Assembly: GCF_002964575.1 (NCBI RefSeq)
Contig: NZ_POQQ01000076.1
Span: 28,591-92,590, forward strand
Reading direction: 5' to 3'
DNA: 64,000 bases
Source of the DNA: Streptococcus suis
GTDB taxonomy: Bacteria > Bacillota > Bacilli > Lactobacillales > Streptococcaceae
Below, piece after piece: positions 47,961 through 57,503 of this stretch (its first letter is position 1; the number at the start of each line of letters is the position of its first letter). The translations under genes and the position numbers were made by a program. The notes under the pieces are model-generated. The model was given only the letters and a program-made list of their open reading frames with translations. It ran no database searches and was not told where the DNA came from.

Positions 47961-49202
47961 TTATAATTTCTCGTTCACATATCGGACAAAGTTATTCCAC
48001 CATGAAACTGGCCAAGGGGCTTTCTTTATATCATTTGGGAGGACCATTTCTACACTGGCTTGCTCTCCAATATAACCTTTCCCAATCAAGTCTTGGTCTT
48101 TTAATTGTAGTTTTCCAACAACGCTACCAGCAGTCAATGGTGCATCGATTTCATTTGTAGTAGGGATAAAGTTTGCAGACGCAGTCAATTCTGTCTGATT
48201 GCGCTGAACGATGTATAGGTCTGCAGCAGCAACGACGGGACTGGTTTCCTTTTCTCCGTTAAAGACCTTAATTTTACTATTGTTGTAGGCTTTTCCTTTT
48301 TCGGCAATTGCAACCCGTGAAAAATTGGCATAGACATAGTTCATCAAATCATTGGTTGCAACAAAACGATTATCAGGCATAGCCAAACCGTCCGTGGCAT
48401 TGAGGACTACTGTAATGATACGCATACCAGCTTGTTGGGTTGTGGCCAAGAAACCTGAACCAGCAGAGTTTGAAGTCCCTGTTTTTAAACCATCCACTCC
48501 CCCACGAGCATGGGTTCCGTCACTCAGCATTTGGTTGGTGCTATAGTAGGTATAGCCACCAAAGTCATAGGCGTTGAGTGAGGTAATCTCTAGGACTTGC
48601 GGATAGTCAAGAATGAGCCGACGTGCAATAATAGCCATATCGAGTGCTGAAAAGTGATTGGCATCTTCAGGACTGGAACCAGGATAGATATTACCTCCTA
48701 AATCAGCATTATCTAATCCAGAAACGTTAACGATTTTAGCATCTGTAATGCCCCATTCCTGGATCTTTGTTTTCATTCGGTCCACAAATGCAGCTTCGCT
48801 ACCCGCTATTTTTTCAGCCAGAGCAATGATGGCGCTGTTGGATGAAGTGATGAGAGAGGCATTCAATAGATCACGGACAGAATAAGTGCGCTCATCCAAA
48901 TTCACGTTACTGAGTTCGATATTGGCAGTCAAGCTATAGGAGTAGTCTGAAATGTCCACCATGGTATCCAAGTTGATTTCTCCTTTTTCCAAGGCTTCGT
49001 AGACCATGTAGACACTTAAGAGCTTACTGATGGAGGCGACACTGGCTTTGGTTTCAGCATCTTGTTGAAAAAGGATTTTTCCTGAATCAACCTCAACCGC
49101 GATAGCATGTTTAGCTGCTACCGAGAAATCGTCCGCTAGGACAGCGGGGCCTCCGATAAGAAAACTAAAGGTTGCCAATAATAGAAGTATTAACTTACGC
49201 AT
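47961..49202 (-). CDS. dacA: D-alanyl-D-alanine carboxypeptidase (low-mass PBP, DacA/PBP3)
   Basis: A 413-residue secreted peptidase that trims the terminal D-Ala of peptidoglycan stem peptides. A signal peptide (MRKLILLLLATFSFLIGG ... VLA/DD) is followed by the peptidase S11 triad: SISK (S-x-x-K), SSNS (SxN) and LKTGTSNSAG (KTG). A C-terminal beta domain and amphipathic tail (WWNNFVRYVNEKL) attach it to the membrane. Start ATG 49202 has AAAGGA upstream on the minus strand; the longer frame to 49271 extends past this site. Confidence 0.94.
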   Translation of the reverse strand: MRKLILLLLATFSFLIGGPAVLADDFSVAAKHAIAVEVDSGKILFQQDAETKASVASISKLLSVYMVYEALEKGEINLDTMVDISDYSYSLTANIELSNVNLDERTYSVRDLLNASLITSSNSAIIALAEKIAGSEAAFVDRMKTKIQEWGITDAKIVNVSGLDNADLGGNIYPGSSPEDANHFSALDMAIIARRLILDYPQVLEITSLNAYDFGGYTYYSTNQMLSDGTHARGGVDGLKTGTSNSAGSGFLATTQQAGMRIITVVLNATDGLAMPDNRFVATNDLMNYVYANFSRVAIAEKGKAYNNSKIKVFNGEKETSPVVAAADLYIVQRNQTELTASANFIPTTNEIDAPLTAGSVVGKLQLKDQDLIGKGYIGEQASVEMVLPNDIKKAPWPVSWWNNFVRYVNEKL

Positions 49203-49311
49203 AAACATTCCTTTATCTGATATTTCTTCCATTATATCACATGGATTGTAAGAAAAATAAGGAAAAAACATGAAAAATAATAGAAAATAATGAAAATTTA
49301 TGTTTTTACAA

Positions 49312-49326
49312 AATTTTCTGACAAAA
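49312..49326. promoter_or_regulatory. CodY-like box upstream of oppA
   Basis: AATTTTCTGACAAAA, three mismatches to the CodY consensus, about 27 bp upstream of the oppA -10. Confidence 0.45.
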
Positions 49327-49352
49327 AGACTTTATTTAAGAAAATTTTATGA

Positions 49353-49358
49353 TATAAT
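49353..49358 (+). promoter_or_regulatory. Extended -10 promoter of oppA
   Basis: TGA followed by TATAAT, 55 bp before the lipoprotein ATG. The -35 is weak. Confidence 0.6.
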
Positions 49359-49413
49359 AAATTTCATAAGACATACAATTATGTGTCGAACAAAAAGAAA
49401 ACAGAGGTGTTTT

Positions 49414-51204
49414 ATGAAAAAGACAACAAAACTCTTTGCACTTGCAGGTGTGACTCTTCTTTCTGCATCTGTACTTGCTGCTTGTGGTTCTAAATCATCA
49501 AGCTCAACAGAACAAAACTTGTCATTCCCGTCAGAAGTGAAACAAGACGGAACTGCTGTGGCTGATGCACAGTTGAAATACGCTTGGGTGTCGCCAACAA
49601 CTTCATCAGGTCTTTTGATTGATGAATTGACTGAGAATACAACAGACTCAACTTTTGGTGGAATGGTCGATATCTCAATGTTCGGTTATGATGGAAATCG
49701 TAAATTGGACGATTCAGGTCTTGCTAAGGCTGAATTTGATATCGAAAACAAAAAAATCACTGTTAGCTTGACAGGTAAAGACTACAAGTGGTCTGATGGT
49801 CAGCCATTCACAATCAATGATTACATCTTCACAATCAAGTCATTGGCAAGCAAAGACTACACAGGTGTGCGTTTTGATGATAAATTCTTGAACATCGTTG
49901 GTATGGAAGAATTTGTGGCTGGAACAGCATCTGATATTTCTGGTATCAAGAAAGTTGACGACTACACAGTAGAATTGACTGTGAAAGAAATGTCACCTTC
50001 TATGATGTATGCTGGTGGTGATGTACCTGCCTATATCCAACCAGAACACATCTACAAAGATATTCCTGTGGCTGATTGGGAAAAGAGCGAGTACTCACGT
50101 ACTGCTAAACTTGTAGGTATGGGTCCATGGAAGATTAAAGAAATTGTTAACGGTGAGTCTATCACTTACGTTCCAAACGAACACTTCTTCAAGGGAACAA
50201 CTCCAAAAACAAGTTCATTGAAAATCGATATCGTATCACCTGATACAATCGTTTCTGAGATGAAGGCTGGTAACTACGATATCGCTGAAATGCCAGTTGA
50301 CCAATTGGATTCATACAAAGACTTGTCTAACTTGAACATCGTTGGTTCACTTAACTCATCTTACGAATACATCTCATTTAACTTTGGTAAATATGACGAG
50401 GCTGCTGAGAAGAACGTCATGAACGAAAACGCTAAGATGAACGATGTGAAACTTCGTCAAGCGATTGCCTATGCAATTGATACCAAGACAGCTGGTGAGA
50501 AATTGTACAACGGTTTGTACCACCCAGCAAAATCATTGATTATCTCATTCTTTGGCGATCTTCATGATTCTGAATTAGCAGGTTATACATACGATCCAGA
50601 AAAAGCTAAAAAACTCTTGGATGAAGCTGGCTACAAAGATACAAACGGCGACGGTATCCGTGAAGGCAAAGACGGTAAAGAATTCAAGATCACTTTCGCA
50701 GCTCGTAAACGTACAGAAGCGAACGAAGCACTCGTACAACAATACATTGCTTGGTGGAAAGAAGTTGGCTTGAATGTTGAATTGTACACTGGCCGTACTG
50801 TTGAAGTAAATACTTTCTACGATGCAATTCAAGCAAATGACCCTGCAATTGATATGTATGCTGGTGGATGGTCAACAGGTTTCGATCCAAATCCTAACGG
50901 ACTTTGGGGAGAACTTGCTCCATTCAACATGTCACGTTTCGTATCTGAAGAAAACACTAAATTGTTGGAGGCAATCGGCTCAGTAGAATCATTTGATGAG
51001 AAGAAAAACCTTGAAAGCTACAAGGCATGGCAAAAGTATGCTGCTGAACAAGCATTTGCTATCCCAACATTTGAATCTGAAGAAATCACAGCACTTAACA
51101 AACGTGTGAAGAACTACGATTCTAACTACGGTTCAGCTTCAGGCAAAGGTATTGCGCTTGAAAATATCGAATTGACAGCTGACAAAGGTGTAGCAGCAGA
51201 ATAA
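49414..51204 (+). CDS. oppA: Oligopeptide ABC transporter substrate-binding lipoprotein
   Basis: A 596-residue family 5 peptide-binding lipoprotein. The signal peptide ends in lipobox LAAC followed by GSKSSSS. The fold is indicated by the DGQPFTINDYIFTIKSL strand, the MGPWKIKEIVNGESITYVPN stretch and the YDPEKAKKLLDEAGYKD motif. It feeds peptides to the OppDFBC complex. Start ATG 49414 has AGAGGTG upstream. A terminator and a second, CodY-linked promoter lie between it and oppD. Confidence 0.93.
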   Translation: MKKTTKLFALAGVTLLSASVLAACGSKSSSSTEQNLSFPSEVKQDGTAVADAQLKYAWVSPTTSSGLLIDELTENTTDSTFGGMVDISMFGYDGNRKLDDSGLAKAEFDIENKKITVSLTGKDYKWSDGQPFTINDYIFTIKSLASKDYTGVRFDDKFLNIVGMEEFVAGTASDISGIKKVDDYTVELTVKEMSPSMMYAGGDVPAYIQPEHIYKDIPVADWEKSEYSRTAKLVGMGPWKIKEIVNGESITYVPNEHFFKGTTPKTSSLKIDIVSPDTIVSEMKAGNYDIAEMPVDQLDSYKDLSNLNIVGSLNSSYEYISFNFGKYDEAAEKNVMNENAKMNDVKLRQAIAYAIDTKTAGEKLYNGLYHPAKSLIISFFGDLHDSELAGYTYDPEKAKKLLDEAGYKDTNGDGIREGKDGKEFKITFAARKRTEANEALVQQYIAWWKEVGLNVELYTGRTVEVNTFYDAIQANDPAIDMYAGGWSTGFDPNPNGLWGELAPFNMSRFVSEENTKLLEAIGSVESFDEKKNLESYKAWQKYAAEQAFAIPTFESEEITALNKRVKNYDSNYGSASGKGIALENIELTADKGVAAE

Positions 51205-51226
51205 TCCTATTTAATTTGAATAGTGT

Positions 51227-51258
51227 CTGAAAAAGCCAACTTGCTTGGCTTTTTTCAG
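51227..51258 (+). terminator. Terminator after oppA
   Basis: CTGAAAAAGCCAA pairs with TTGGCTTTTTTCAG, ending in T. It would make the binding protein transcript separate and more abundant. Confidence 0.85.
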
Positions 51259-51265
51259 ATGGCTA

Positions 51266-51294
51266 TTGGAATTTTCAGATAATTATGGTATAGT
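51266..51294 (+). promoter_or_regulatory. Promoter of oppDFBC with embedded CodY box
   Basis: TTGGAA (51266-51271), 17-bp spacer, TATAGT (51289-51294) with an extended TGG. The CodY-like box AATTTTCAGATAATT (51270-51284), one mismatch to consensus, sits across the -35 and spacer. Confidence 0.82.
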
Positions 51295-51426
51295 AGAACC
51301 AGTACACAAAAAAGAGTGATTTGCTTTTTAATATATGAATTGGTTAATCAAAGACTGGATGATGTTGATATTATAGAGTTCGAAATGATTGAGCTTGATT
51401 AGCCGATAGACAAAGGAGGACGAAGC

Positions 51427-52425
51427 GTGGCTACTGAAAAACCGCTTTTAGATATTAAAGATTTACACGTCGGATTCCGTATTGCTGATGATTATTTTGA
51501 TGCTGTTGATGGCGTTGATATTTCATTGCAAAAGAATGAGATTCTCGCTATTGTTGGAGAATCAGGATGTGGTAAATCTACTTTGGCAACGACCATTATG
51601 GGCTTGCACAATCCATTAAATACCAAAATCACAGGAAGTATCCAGTACAATGATATGGAGTTGATTGGGATGGATGAAGCTAAGTACAATACTGTACGCG
51701 GAAATGATATTGGGATGATTTTTCAAGATCCCTTGGCTTCCCTCAACCCCTTGATGACCATTGGAGCGCAGATTGATGAAGCCCTCTTCTATCACACGGA
51801 CTTGGATGCCAATGCTCGTACGGAGCGTGTTTTGGAGTTGTTGGCTCAAGTTGGTATTCCAAATCCTAAGCGCACCTTTAAACAGTATCCACATGAATTG
51901 TCAGGTGGTATGCGTCAGCGTATCATCATTGCCATGGCTCTATCATGTAAACCTCCGATTATTATTGCAGATGAACCGACGACAGCCTTGGATGTGACCA
52001 TTCAGGCCCAAATCTTGGATCTTTTGAACGACATTCAAGCAGAAACAGGTTCTGGGATCATCTTGATTACCCATGACTTGGGAGTAGTGGCAGAAACAGC
52101 TGACCGTGTTGCGGTTATGTATGGTGGTCAGTTTGTTGAGGTGGCTCCTGTTGAGGAACTCTTTACCAATCCAAAACATCCATATACACGTTCGCTCTTG
52201 AAGTCAAATCCGCAATCAGGTGGCGAAGGTGGGGATCTTCACGTTATCGAAGGTATCGTACCACCGATTACCAAAATGTTGCGTCAAGGTTGCCGTTTTG
52301 CACCACGTATTCCTTGGATTGAAGCAAGTGCTCACGAGGAAAATCCAGGTATGCACGAAGTAGGACCAAATCACTTTGTGCGTTGTACTTGTCACGAAAC
52401 ATTCTATTTTGAAGGGGAGGCCTAA
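51427..52425 (+). CDS. oppD: Oligopeptide ABC transporter ATPase OppD
   Basis: A 332-residue ATPase subunit. Walker A GESGCGKST, signature LSGGMRQR, Walker B PIIIADEPTTALD and switch His LITHDLG are present, plus the C-terminal oligopeptide extension with Cys residues (GCRFAPR ... RCTCH). Start is GTG 51427 with AAAGGAGG upstream. First of four closely spaced genes. A 130-base leader separates it from the promoter. Confidence 0.93.
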   Translation: MATEKPLLDIKDLHVGFRIADDYFDAVDGVDISLQKNEILAIVGESGCGKSTLATTIMGLHNPLNTKITGSIQYNDMELIGMDEAKYNTVRGNDIGMIFQDPLASLNPLMTIGAQIDEALFYHTDLDANARTERVLELLAQVGIPNPKRTFKQYPHELSGGMRQRIIIAMALSCKPPIIIADEPTTALDVTIQAQILDLLNDIQAETGSGIILITHDLGVVAETADRVAVMYGGQFVEVAPVEELFTNPKHPYTRSLLKSNPQSGGEGGDLHVIEGIVPPITKMLRQGCRFAPRIPWIEASAHEENPGMHEVGPNHFVRCTCHETFYFEGEA

Positions 52426-52428
52426 ATA

Positions 52429-53370
52429 GTGGGATTTATTGAAGTAAAAGATTTAAAAGTCCATTATCCAATTCGAAGTGGCTTCTTTAACCGTGTCACA
52501 GACCATGTTTATGCCGTGGATGGCGTCAATCTTGAGTTTGAAGAGGGAAAAACCTATGGTTTGGTAGGTGAGTCAGGTTCTGGTAAGTCAACAATTGGTA
52601 AGGCAATCATTGGTTTGGAACGTGCTACTTCAGGACAAATTATCTACGAAGGTCAAAATGTGACCAACAAATCACGCAGTAAAAAAGGTAACTTTAACCG
52701 TGATGTTCAAATGATTTTCCAAGATTCGCTTTCTAGTTTCAACCCTAAAAAACGTATCTTGGACATCATTGCGGAGCCTATTCGTAACTTTGACCGTCTT
52801 TCTCCAGATGAGGAGAAGAAAAAAGTTCTTCAACTCTTGGATACCATCGGTCTGAACGAAGAAGCCTTGATTAAGTATCCTCATGAATTTTCAGGTGGTC
52901 AGCGCCAGCGTATCGGCGTTGCCCGTGCCCTAGCAAGTAATCCACGTTTGATCATTGCCGATGAGCCTGTTTCTGCCTTGGACTTGTCTGTTCAAGCTCA
53001 GGTTTTGAACTATATGAAGCGTATCCAGGATGAGTTTAAACTCAGCTACCTCTTTATTTCTCATGACCTTGGCGTTGTGCAACATATGTGTGATGAATTG
53101 TTTATCATGTACCGTGGTCGTTTCGTCGAAACGGGTAACAAGCAGGACATCTATAACAATCCACAGCATATCTATACCAAACGTCTTTTGTCAGCTATTC
53201 CATCGATTGATCCAGTGAATCGTTTGAAAAACAAGGAAAAACGCTTGGCTGCTGAAAAAGAGTATCAAGAAAAACAAGGTCAATACTATGATGAAAATGG
53301 TCGAGTTTACGATTTACAAACCTGCTCAGCAACTCATCAGGTAGCCCTTCCAAAAGGAGGTCAGAACTAA
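52429..53370 (+). CDS. oppF: Oligopeptide ABC transporter ATPase OppF
   Basis: A 313-residue second ATPase. Walker A GESGSGKST, signature FSGGQRQR, Walker B LIIADEPVSALD. Start GTG 52429, three bases after the oppD stop, with GGGGAGG in the oppD tail. It pairs with OppD to form the ATPase heterodimer. The permease genes follow, so the order is A-D-F-B-C rather than A-B-C-D-F. Confidence 0.93.
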   Translation: MGFIEVKDLKVHYPIRSGFFNRVTDHVYAVDGVNLEFEEGKTYGLVGESGSGKSTIGKAIIGLERATSGQIIYEGQNVTNKSRSKKGNFNRDVQMIFQDSLSSFNPKKRILDIIAEPIRNFDRLSPDEEKKKVLQLLDTIGLNEEALIKYPHEFSGGQRQRIGVARALASNPRLIIADEPVSALDLSVQAQVLNYMKRIQDEFKLSYLFISHDLGVVQHMCDELFIMYRGRFVETGNKQDIYNNPQHIYTKRLLSAIPSIDPVNRLKNKEKRLAAEKEYQEKQGQYYDENGRVYDLQTCSATHQVALPKGGQN

Positions 53371-53371
53371 G

Positions 53372-54328
53372 ATGTGGAAAACAGTTTTACGTCGTTTGCT
53401 CATGATGATTCCTCAAATTATCATTTTGAGTATTATCGCTTTCTTCGTGGCTAAGATGATGCCAGGGGATCCTTTTACGGGTATGATTGATCCCAATATC
53501 GATCCAGCCATTATCGAACAAAAACGGATTGCAGCCGGATATTATGATCCAATTCATATTCAATACTTACGTTGGGTTGGTAATCTCTTGCAGGGTGATT
53601 TTGGTCAGAGTTTCCTCTTTAAGCAACCAGTTTTGGATGTTATCATGCAACGCTTGAACAATACTATTTGGTTATCGCTGTTGACGATGATTTTGACCTA
53701 TGCTATCGCTCTTCCTTTGGGGATGATTGCTGGTCGCTACCAAAACTCTCTGGCTGATAAGGTGATTGGGGTTTATAACTTCTTGACCTTCTCAACACCA
53801 ACTTTCGTTTTTGCGATTCTTATGTTGTGGTTGTTTGGTTTTAGCTTGGGCTGGTTCCCAACTCGTGGTTCAATCGGTGGTGGTGTCGAAGGTTTTGCAG
53901 CGGTACTCAGCCGTCTTCATCACATGATTTTGCCGGCGATTACCATGGCTATCTTATCTACAACTGTAACTATCCAGTATCTCCGTACAGGGATTATTGA
54001 TGCTAAGAGTCAAGATTATGTCCGTACGGCGCGTGCTAAGGGTGTTCCTGAGCGTGTGGTTTACAACCGTCATATCTTCCGTAACTCTATTCTGCCAATC
54101 GCATCATTCTTGGGTTATGAATTGACTGGTTTGATCGGTGGTTCGATCTTTATTGAGAATATTTTTACCTATCCAGGTATCGGTCAATTGTTCTATAACT
54201 CTATTTCTAGTCGTGATTATAGTGTTATCTTGGCCCTCTTGTTGATATTTGGTATGGGAACTCTCTTGGGAACCTTGATTTCAGATATTATCATGAGTAT
54301 TGTAGACCCACGTATCCGTGTGAAATAG
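53372..54328 (+). CDS. oppB: Oligopeptide ABC transporter permease OppB
   Basis: A 318-residue permease with about six membrane segments. The family opening MWKTVLRRLLMMIPQIIILS and the EAA loop (DYVRTARAKGVPERVVYNRH) are visible. GGAGGT precedes ATG 53372, one base after the oppF stop. Confidence 0.94.
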   Translation: MWKTVLRRLLMMIPQIIILSIIAFFVAKMMPGDPFTGMIDPNIDPAIIEQKRIAAGYYDPIHIQYLRWVGNLLQGDFGQSFLFKQPVLDVIMQRLNNTIWLSLLTMILTYAIALPLGMIAGRYQNSLADKVIGVYNFLTFSTPTFVFAILMLWLFGFSLGWFPTRGSIGGGVEGFAAVLSRLHHMILPAITMAILSTTVTIQYLRTGIIDAKSQDYVRTARAKGVPERVVYNRHIFRNSILPIASFLGYELTGLIGGSIFIENIFTYPGIGQLFYNSISSRDYSVILALLLIFGMGTLLGTLISDIIMSIVDPRIRVK

Positions 54329-54341
54329 AAGGAGGAGTAAG

Positions 54342-55244
54342 GTGAGTAAAGAAAATAAAAAACAAGTACAATCTACTTCAACTCCTCCAGGTGGCTTTCG
54401 TGTCATCGCGCGGGAGTTTTTGAAGGATAGATTAGCTTTAGCTTCATTGGTCATTTTGGTGACAGTTCTTTTGACTGTTTTCATCGGAGCCTTGGTCTTA
54501 GATCAAGAGCAAGTGATGAAAGTCAATCTTTTGGGACGTTACTTGGAGCCTGGAGTTGATGGCTATATCTTGGGAACTGATGAAGGTGGTAAAGATATCT
54601 TCGGTCAGTTGATTATTGGTGCTCGTAACTCCATTGTCATCGGTTTTACTATTACCATTATTACAAGTATTGTTGGTATCTCGGTCGGATTGATTTCAGG
54701 CTACTATGGAGGTCGTTTGGATGGTTTCTTGATGCGGATTGTAGACTTCATTATGATTCTTCCAGTAACCATGTTGATTATCGTTTTCGTAACGGTTATC
54801 AAAGACTACACCATCTATCACTTTATCCTGATTATGAGTGCTTTCTATTGGACAGCTAAGGCGCGTCTCTTCCGTACAAGAACCTTGTCAGAGGCGAGCT
54901 TGGATTATGTCAATGCATCTAAAACACTTGGAACAAGCGACTTCATGATTATGTTCCGTGAAATCTTGCCAAACTTGAGTTCCCTGATTATTGTTAACTT
55001 GACCCTCAACTTTGCAGGGAATATCGGTATTGAAACATCATTGACCTATCTTGGATTTGGTCTTCCATCGACAGTTCCAAGTTTGGGTACCTTGATTGCC
55101 AATGCCCGTAATGCAGACATCTTAGAGAACAAGACTTGGATTTGGTTGCCAGCAGCTATCTTCATCCTTGTCATGATGCTTTGTATTAACTATGTCGGTC
55201 AAGCCTTTCAACGTGCTGCCGATGCCAAACAACGTTTGGGGTAA
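54342..55244 (+). CDS. oppC: Oligopeptide ABC transporter permease OppC
   Basis: A 300-residue permease with a cytoplasmic N-terminal tail (KENKKQVQSTSTPPGG) and about six helices. The LGTDEGGKDIFGQLIIGAR pattern and EAA loop (DYVNASKTLGTSDFMIMF) are typical of OppC. Start GTG 54342 follows AAGGAGG. Last gene of the operon; terminator follows. Confidence 0.94.
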   Translation: MSKENKKQVQSTSTPPGGFRVIAREFLKDRLALASLVILVTVLLTVFIGALVLDQEQVMKVNLLGRYLEPGVDGYILGTDEGGKDIFGQLIIGARNSIVIGFTITIITSIVGISVGLISGYYGGRLDGFLMRIVDFIMILPVTMLIIVFVTVIKDYTIYHFILIMSAFYWTAKARLFRTRTLSEASLDYVNASKTLGTSDFMIMFREILPNLSSLIIVNLTLNFAGNIGIETSLTYLGFGLPSTVPSLGTLIANARNADILENKTWIWLPAAIFILVMMLCINYVGQAFQRAADAKQRLG

Positions 55245-55256
55245 GCAACCTATAAG

Positions 55257-55286
55257 AAGAGTTCCTTCGGGAGCTCTTTTTTTCTT
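55257..55286 (+). terminator. Terminator after oppC
   Basis: AGAGTTCC and GGAGCTCT close a UUCG-type tetraloop, followed by seven T. Confidence 0.92.
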
Positions 55287-55310
55287 CTTTCAGCTGTCAC
55301 AGGCTTGTTT

Positions 55311-55339
55311 TTTACAGAATTTGGAAAATATGGTAAAAT
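55311..55339 (+). promoter_or_regulatory. Promoter of yloU-fakA
   Basis: TTTACA (55311-55316), 17 bp, TAAAAT (55334-55339) with extended TGG. Confidence 0.75.
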
Positions 55340-55370
55340 GGAGTGATAAAACTATTTGAGGTAAGGAATT

Positions 55371-55736
55371 ATGACTGTTAAAATCAATACAAAAGACGGC
55401 CAAATTGAATTGACTGATGACGTGATTGCCACAGTTGTCGGTGGTGCTACGACTGAGATTTTCGGAGTTGTGGGCATGGCTAGTAAGTCTGCGATTAAGG
55501 ATAATTTTCAGGCTCTTTTGCGCAAGGAAAATTATTCCAAAGGTGTTGTCATTAAGACCCTAGAAGATGGTCGCATTGCAGTCGATGTTTACACTGTTAT
55601 GAGCTACGGTGTAAAAATCAGTGAAGTATCTCGCAATATCCAAGAACGTGTGAAATTCAACTTGGAAAATCAATTAGGTATCTCTGTTGATGCCGTTAAT
55701 GTTTTTATCCAGAATATTAAAGTCGTAGGAGAATAA
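55371..55736 (+). CDS. Asp23/Gls24-family protein YloU
   Basis: A 121-residue cytoplasmic Asp23 (DUF322) protein. The core DDVIATVVGGATTEIFGVVGMA and the C-terminal DAVNVFIQNIKVV are typical. Family members are envelope-stress related and membrane-associated through partners. Two bases separate it from the fatty acid kinase gene, the standard Firmicute pairing. The precise role of the YloU type is not settled. Confidence 0.9.
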   Translation: MTVKINTKDGQIELTDDVIATVVGGATTEIFGVVGMASKSAIKDNFQALLRKENYSKGVVIKTLEDGRIAVDVYTVMSYGVKISEVSRNIQERVKFNLENQLGISVDAVNVFIQNIKVVGE

Positions 55737-55738
55737 TT

Positions 55739-57403
55739 GTGTCTAAAATTACTACTAGTTTATTTCAAGAAATGGTGCAGGCAGCATCCACTCGTCTGAA
55801 TAAACAAGCTGAATATGTAAACTCATTAAACGTCTTCCCAGTGCCAGATGGCGATACTGGAACCAACATGGGCATGACCATTACCAATGGTGCCAAAGAA
55901 GTAGCTGATAAGCCAGCCAACACAGTCGGTGAAGTTGCTCAAATCCTGTCTAAGGGCTTGCTTATGGGAGCTCGCGGAAACTCTGGTGTGATTACCTCAC
56001 AGTTGTTCCGTGGTTTTGGTCAGTCTGTCAAAGGCAAGGTTGAATTGGATGGTAAGGACTTGGCGCAAGCCTTCCAACATGGTGTCGAAGTGGCTTATAA
56101 GGCTGTAATGAAACCAGTTGAAGGTACCATTTTGACGGTTTCTCGTGGCGCAGCTACAGCAGCTCTTAAAAAAGCAGAAGAAACTGATGATGCCGTTGAG
56201 GTCATGCGCGCGACTCTAGAAGGTGCCAACCGTGCCCTCAAGAAAACCCCTGAGATGCTTCCGGTCTTGAAAGAGGTTGGGGTTGTCGATTCAGGTGGTC
56301 AAGGTCTTGTTTATATTTACGAAGGCTTCTTGTCAGCATTGACAGGTGAGTACATTGCGTCAGAGGATTTTGAAGCGACACCAGCTGTTATGTCAGAAAT
56401 GATCAATGCAGAGCACCACAAGTCAGTTGCCGGTCATGTGGCGACTGAGGATATTACCTTTGGTTACTGTACAGAAATCATGGTAGCTCTTCGCCAAGGT
56501 CCTACTTATGTCAAGGACTTTGATTATGAAGAATTCCGCAACTATCTTAATGACCTTGGGGATTCTCTCCTAGTTGTCAACGATGATGAAATTGTTAAAG
56601 TCCATGTCCATACAGAAGATCCAGGTTTGGTCATGCAAGCAGGGCTTCAATACGGTAGCTTGGTCAAGGTAAAAGTGGACAATATGCGTGAGCAACATGA
56701 GGCTCAGGTTGAGAAAGAAGAAGCCTACCAAAAACCAGCTGAGCAAAAAGAATACGGCATTATCGCTGTTGCGGCAGGTGAGGGTTTGACAGAAATCTTC
56801 AAATCACAAGGCGTTGATTATGTGATCTCAGGTGGTCAGACCATGAACCCATCAACAGAAGACTTTATCAATGCTATTGAATTGGTCAATGCCCGCAATG
56901 TCATCTTGTTGCCAAACAACAAGAACATCTTGATGGCGGCTCAGACGGCTGCTGAGGTGGCAGAAGTGGCGGTTAAGGTTGTGGAAACCAAGACTCTGCC
57001 ACAAGGTTTCACTAGCTTGCTTGCCTTTGATCCAAGTCGTGATTTGGACAGCAACTTTGAAGCTATGACGGCATCTCTTGCAGAGGTGAAGAGCGGTAGT
57101 GTGACAACTGCCGTCCGTGACACAACCATCGATGGTCTTGAAATCCATGAAAATGACAACCTTGGTATGGTAGATGGCAAGATTGTGGTTTCTAATCCAG
57201 ATATGATGGAAACACTTGTCGCTACCTTTGAGAAAATGCTGGATGAAGACAGCGAAATCGTGACCATCTACATCGGTGAAGACGGTGATGAAGAATTGGC
57301 GCAGACACTTGCAGAACAGCTAGAAGAACAATTTGAAGATGTTGAGGTCGAAATCCATCAAGGAAATCAACCAGTCTATCCATATCTTTTCAGCGTAGAA
57401 TAA
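55739..57403 (+). CDS. fakA: Fatty acid kinase catalytic subunit (DhaL domain, FakA/YloV)
   Basis: A 554-residue protein with an N-terminal DhaL (DAK2) kinase domain (nucleotide and metal site in FPVPDGDTGTNMGMT; then GARGNSGVITSQ) and a C-terminal FakA-type domain. FakA phosphorylates fatty acids delivered by a FakB binding protein, feeding exogenous fatty acids to phospholipids. Start is GTG 55739, with AGGAG in the yloU end. No fakB is in the window. Confidence 0.92.
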   Translation: MSKITTSLFQEMVQAASTRLNKQAEYVNSLNVFPVPDGDTGTNMGMTITNGAKEVADKPANTVGEVAQILSKGLLMGARGNSGVITSQLFRGFGQSVKGKVELDGKDLAQAFQHGVEVAYKAVMKPVEGTILTVSRGAATAALKKAEETDDAVEVMRATLEGANRALKKTPEMLPVLKEVGVVDSGGQGLVYIYEGFLSALTGEYIASEDFEATPAVMSEMINAEHHKSVAGHVATEDITFGYCTEIMVALRQGPTYVKDFDYEEFRNYLNDLGDSLLVVNDDEIVKVHVHTEDPGLVMQAGLQYGSLVKVKVDNMREQHEAQVEKEEAYQKPAEQKEYGIIAVAAGEGLTEIFKSQGVDYVISGGQTMNPSTEDFINAIELVNARNVILLPNNKNILMAAQTAAEVAEVAVKVVETKTLPQGFTSLLAFDPSRDLDSNFEAMTASLAEVKSGSVTTAVRDTTIDGLEIHENDNLGMVDGKIVVSNPDMMETLVATFEKMLDEDSEIVTIYIGEDGDEELAQTLAEQLEEQFEDVEVEIHQGNQPVYPYLFSVE

Positions 57404-57404
57404 A

Positions 57405-57436
57405 CAAAATCGCAGGCCTTGGCTTGCGATTTTTTC
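57405..57436 (+). terminator. Terminator after fakA
   Basis: AAAATCGCA and TGCGATTTT arms with an inner GGCC/GGC pairing, followed by T. Confidence 0.88.
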
Positions 57437-57467
57437 TGTCGATTTGTCTACAAATTCCAGTAGACCT

Positions 57468-57496
57468 ATGACAAAGCCAGATGGCTATGGTATAAT
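57468..57496 (+). promoter_or_regulatory. Promoter of tsaE, giving a leaderless mRNA
   Basis: ATGACA (57468-57473), 17-bp spacer, extended TGG plus TATAAT (57491-57496). The expected transcription start is at about 57503, next to the ATG at 57504. Confidence 0.85.
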
Positions 57497-57503
57497 GATA
57501 GAC

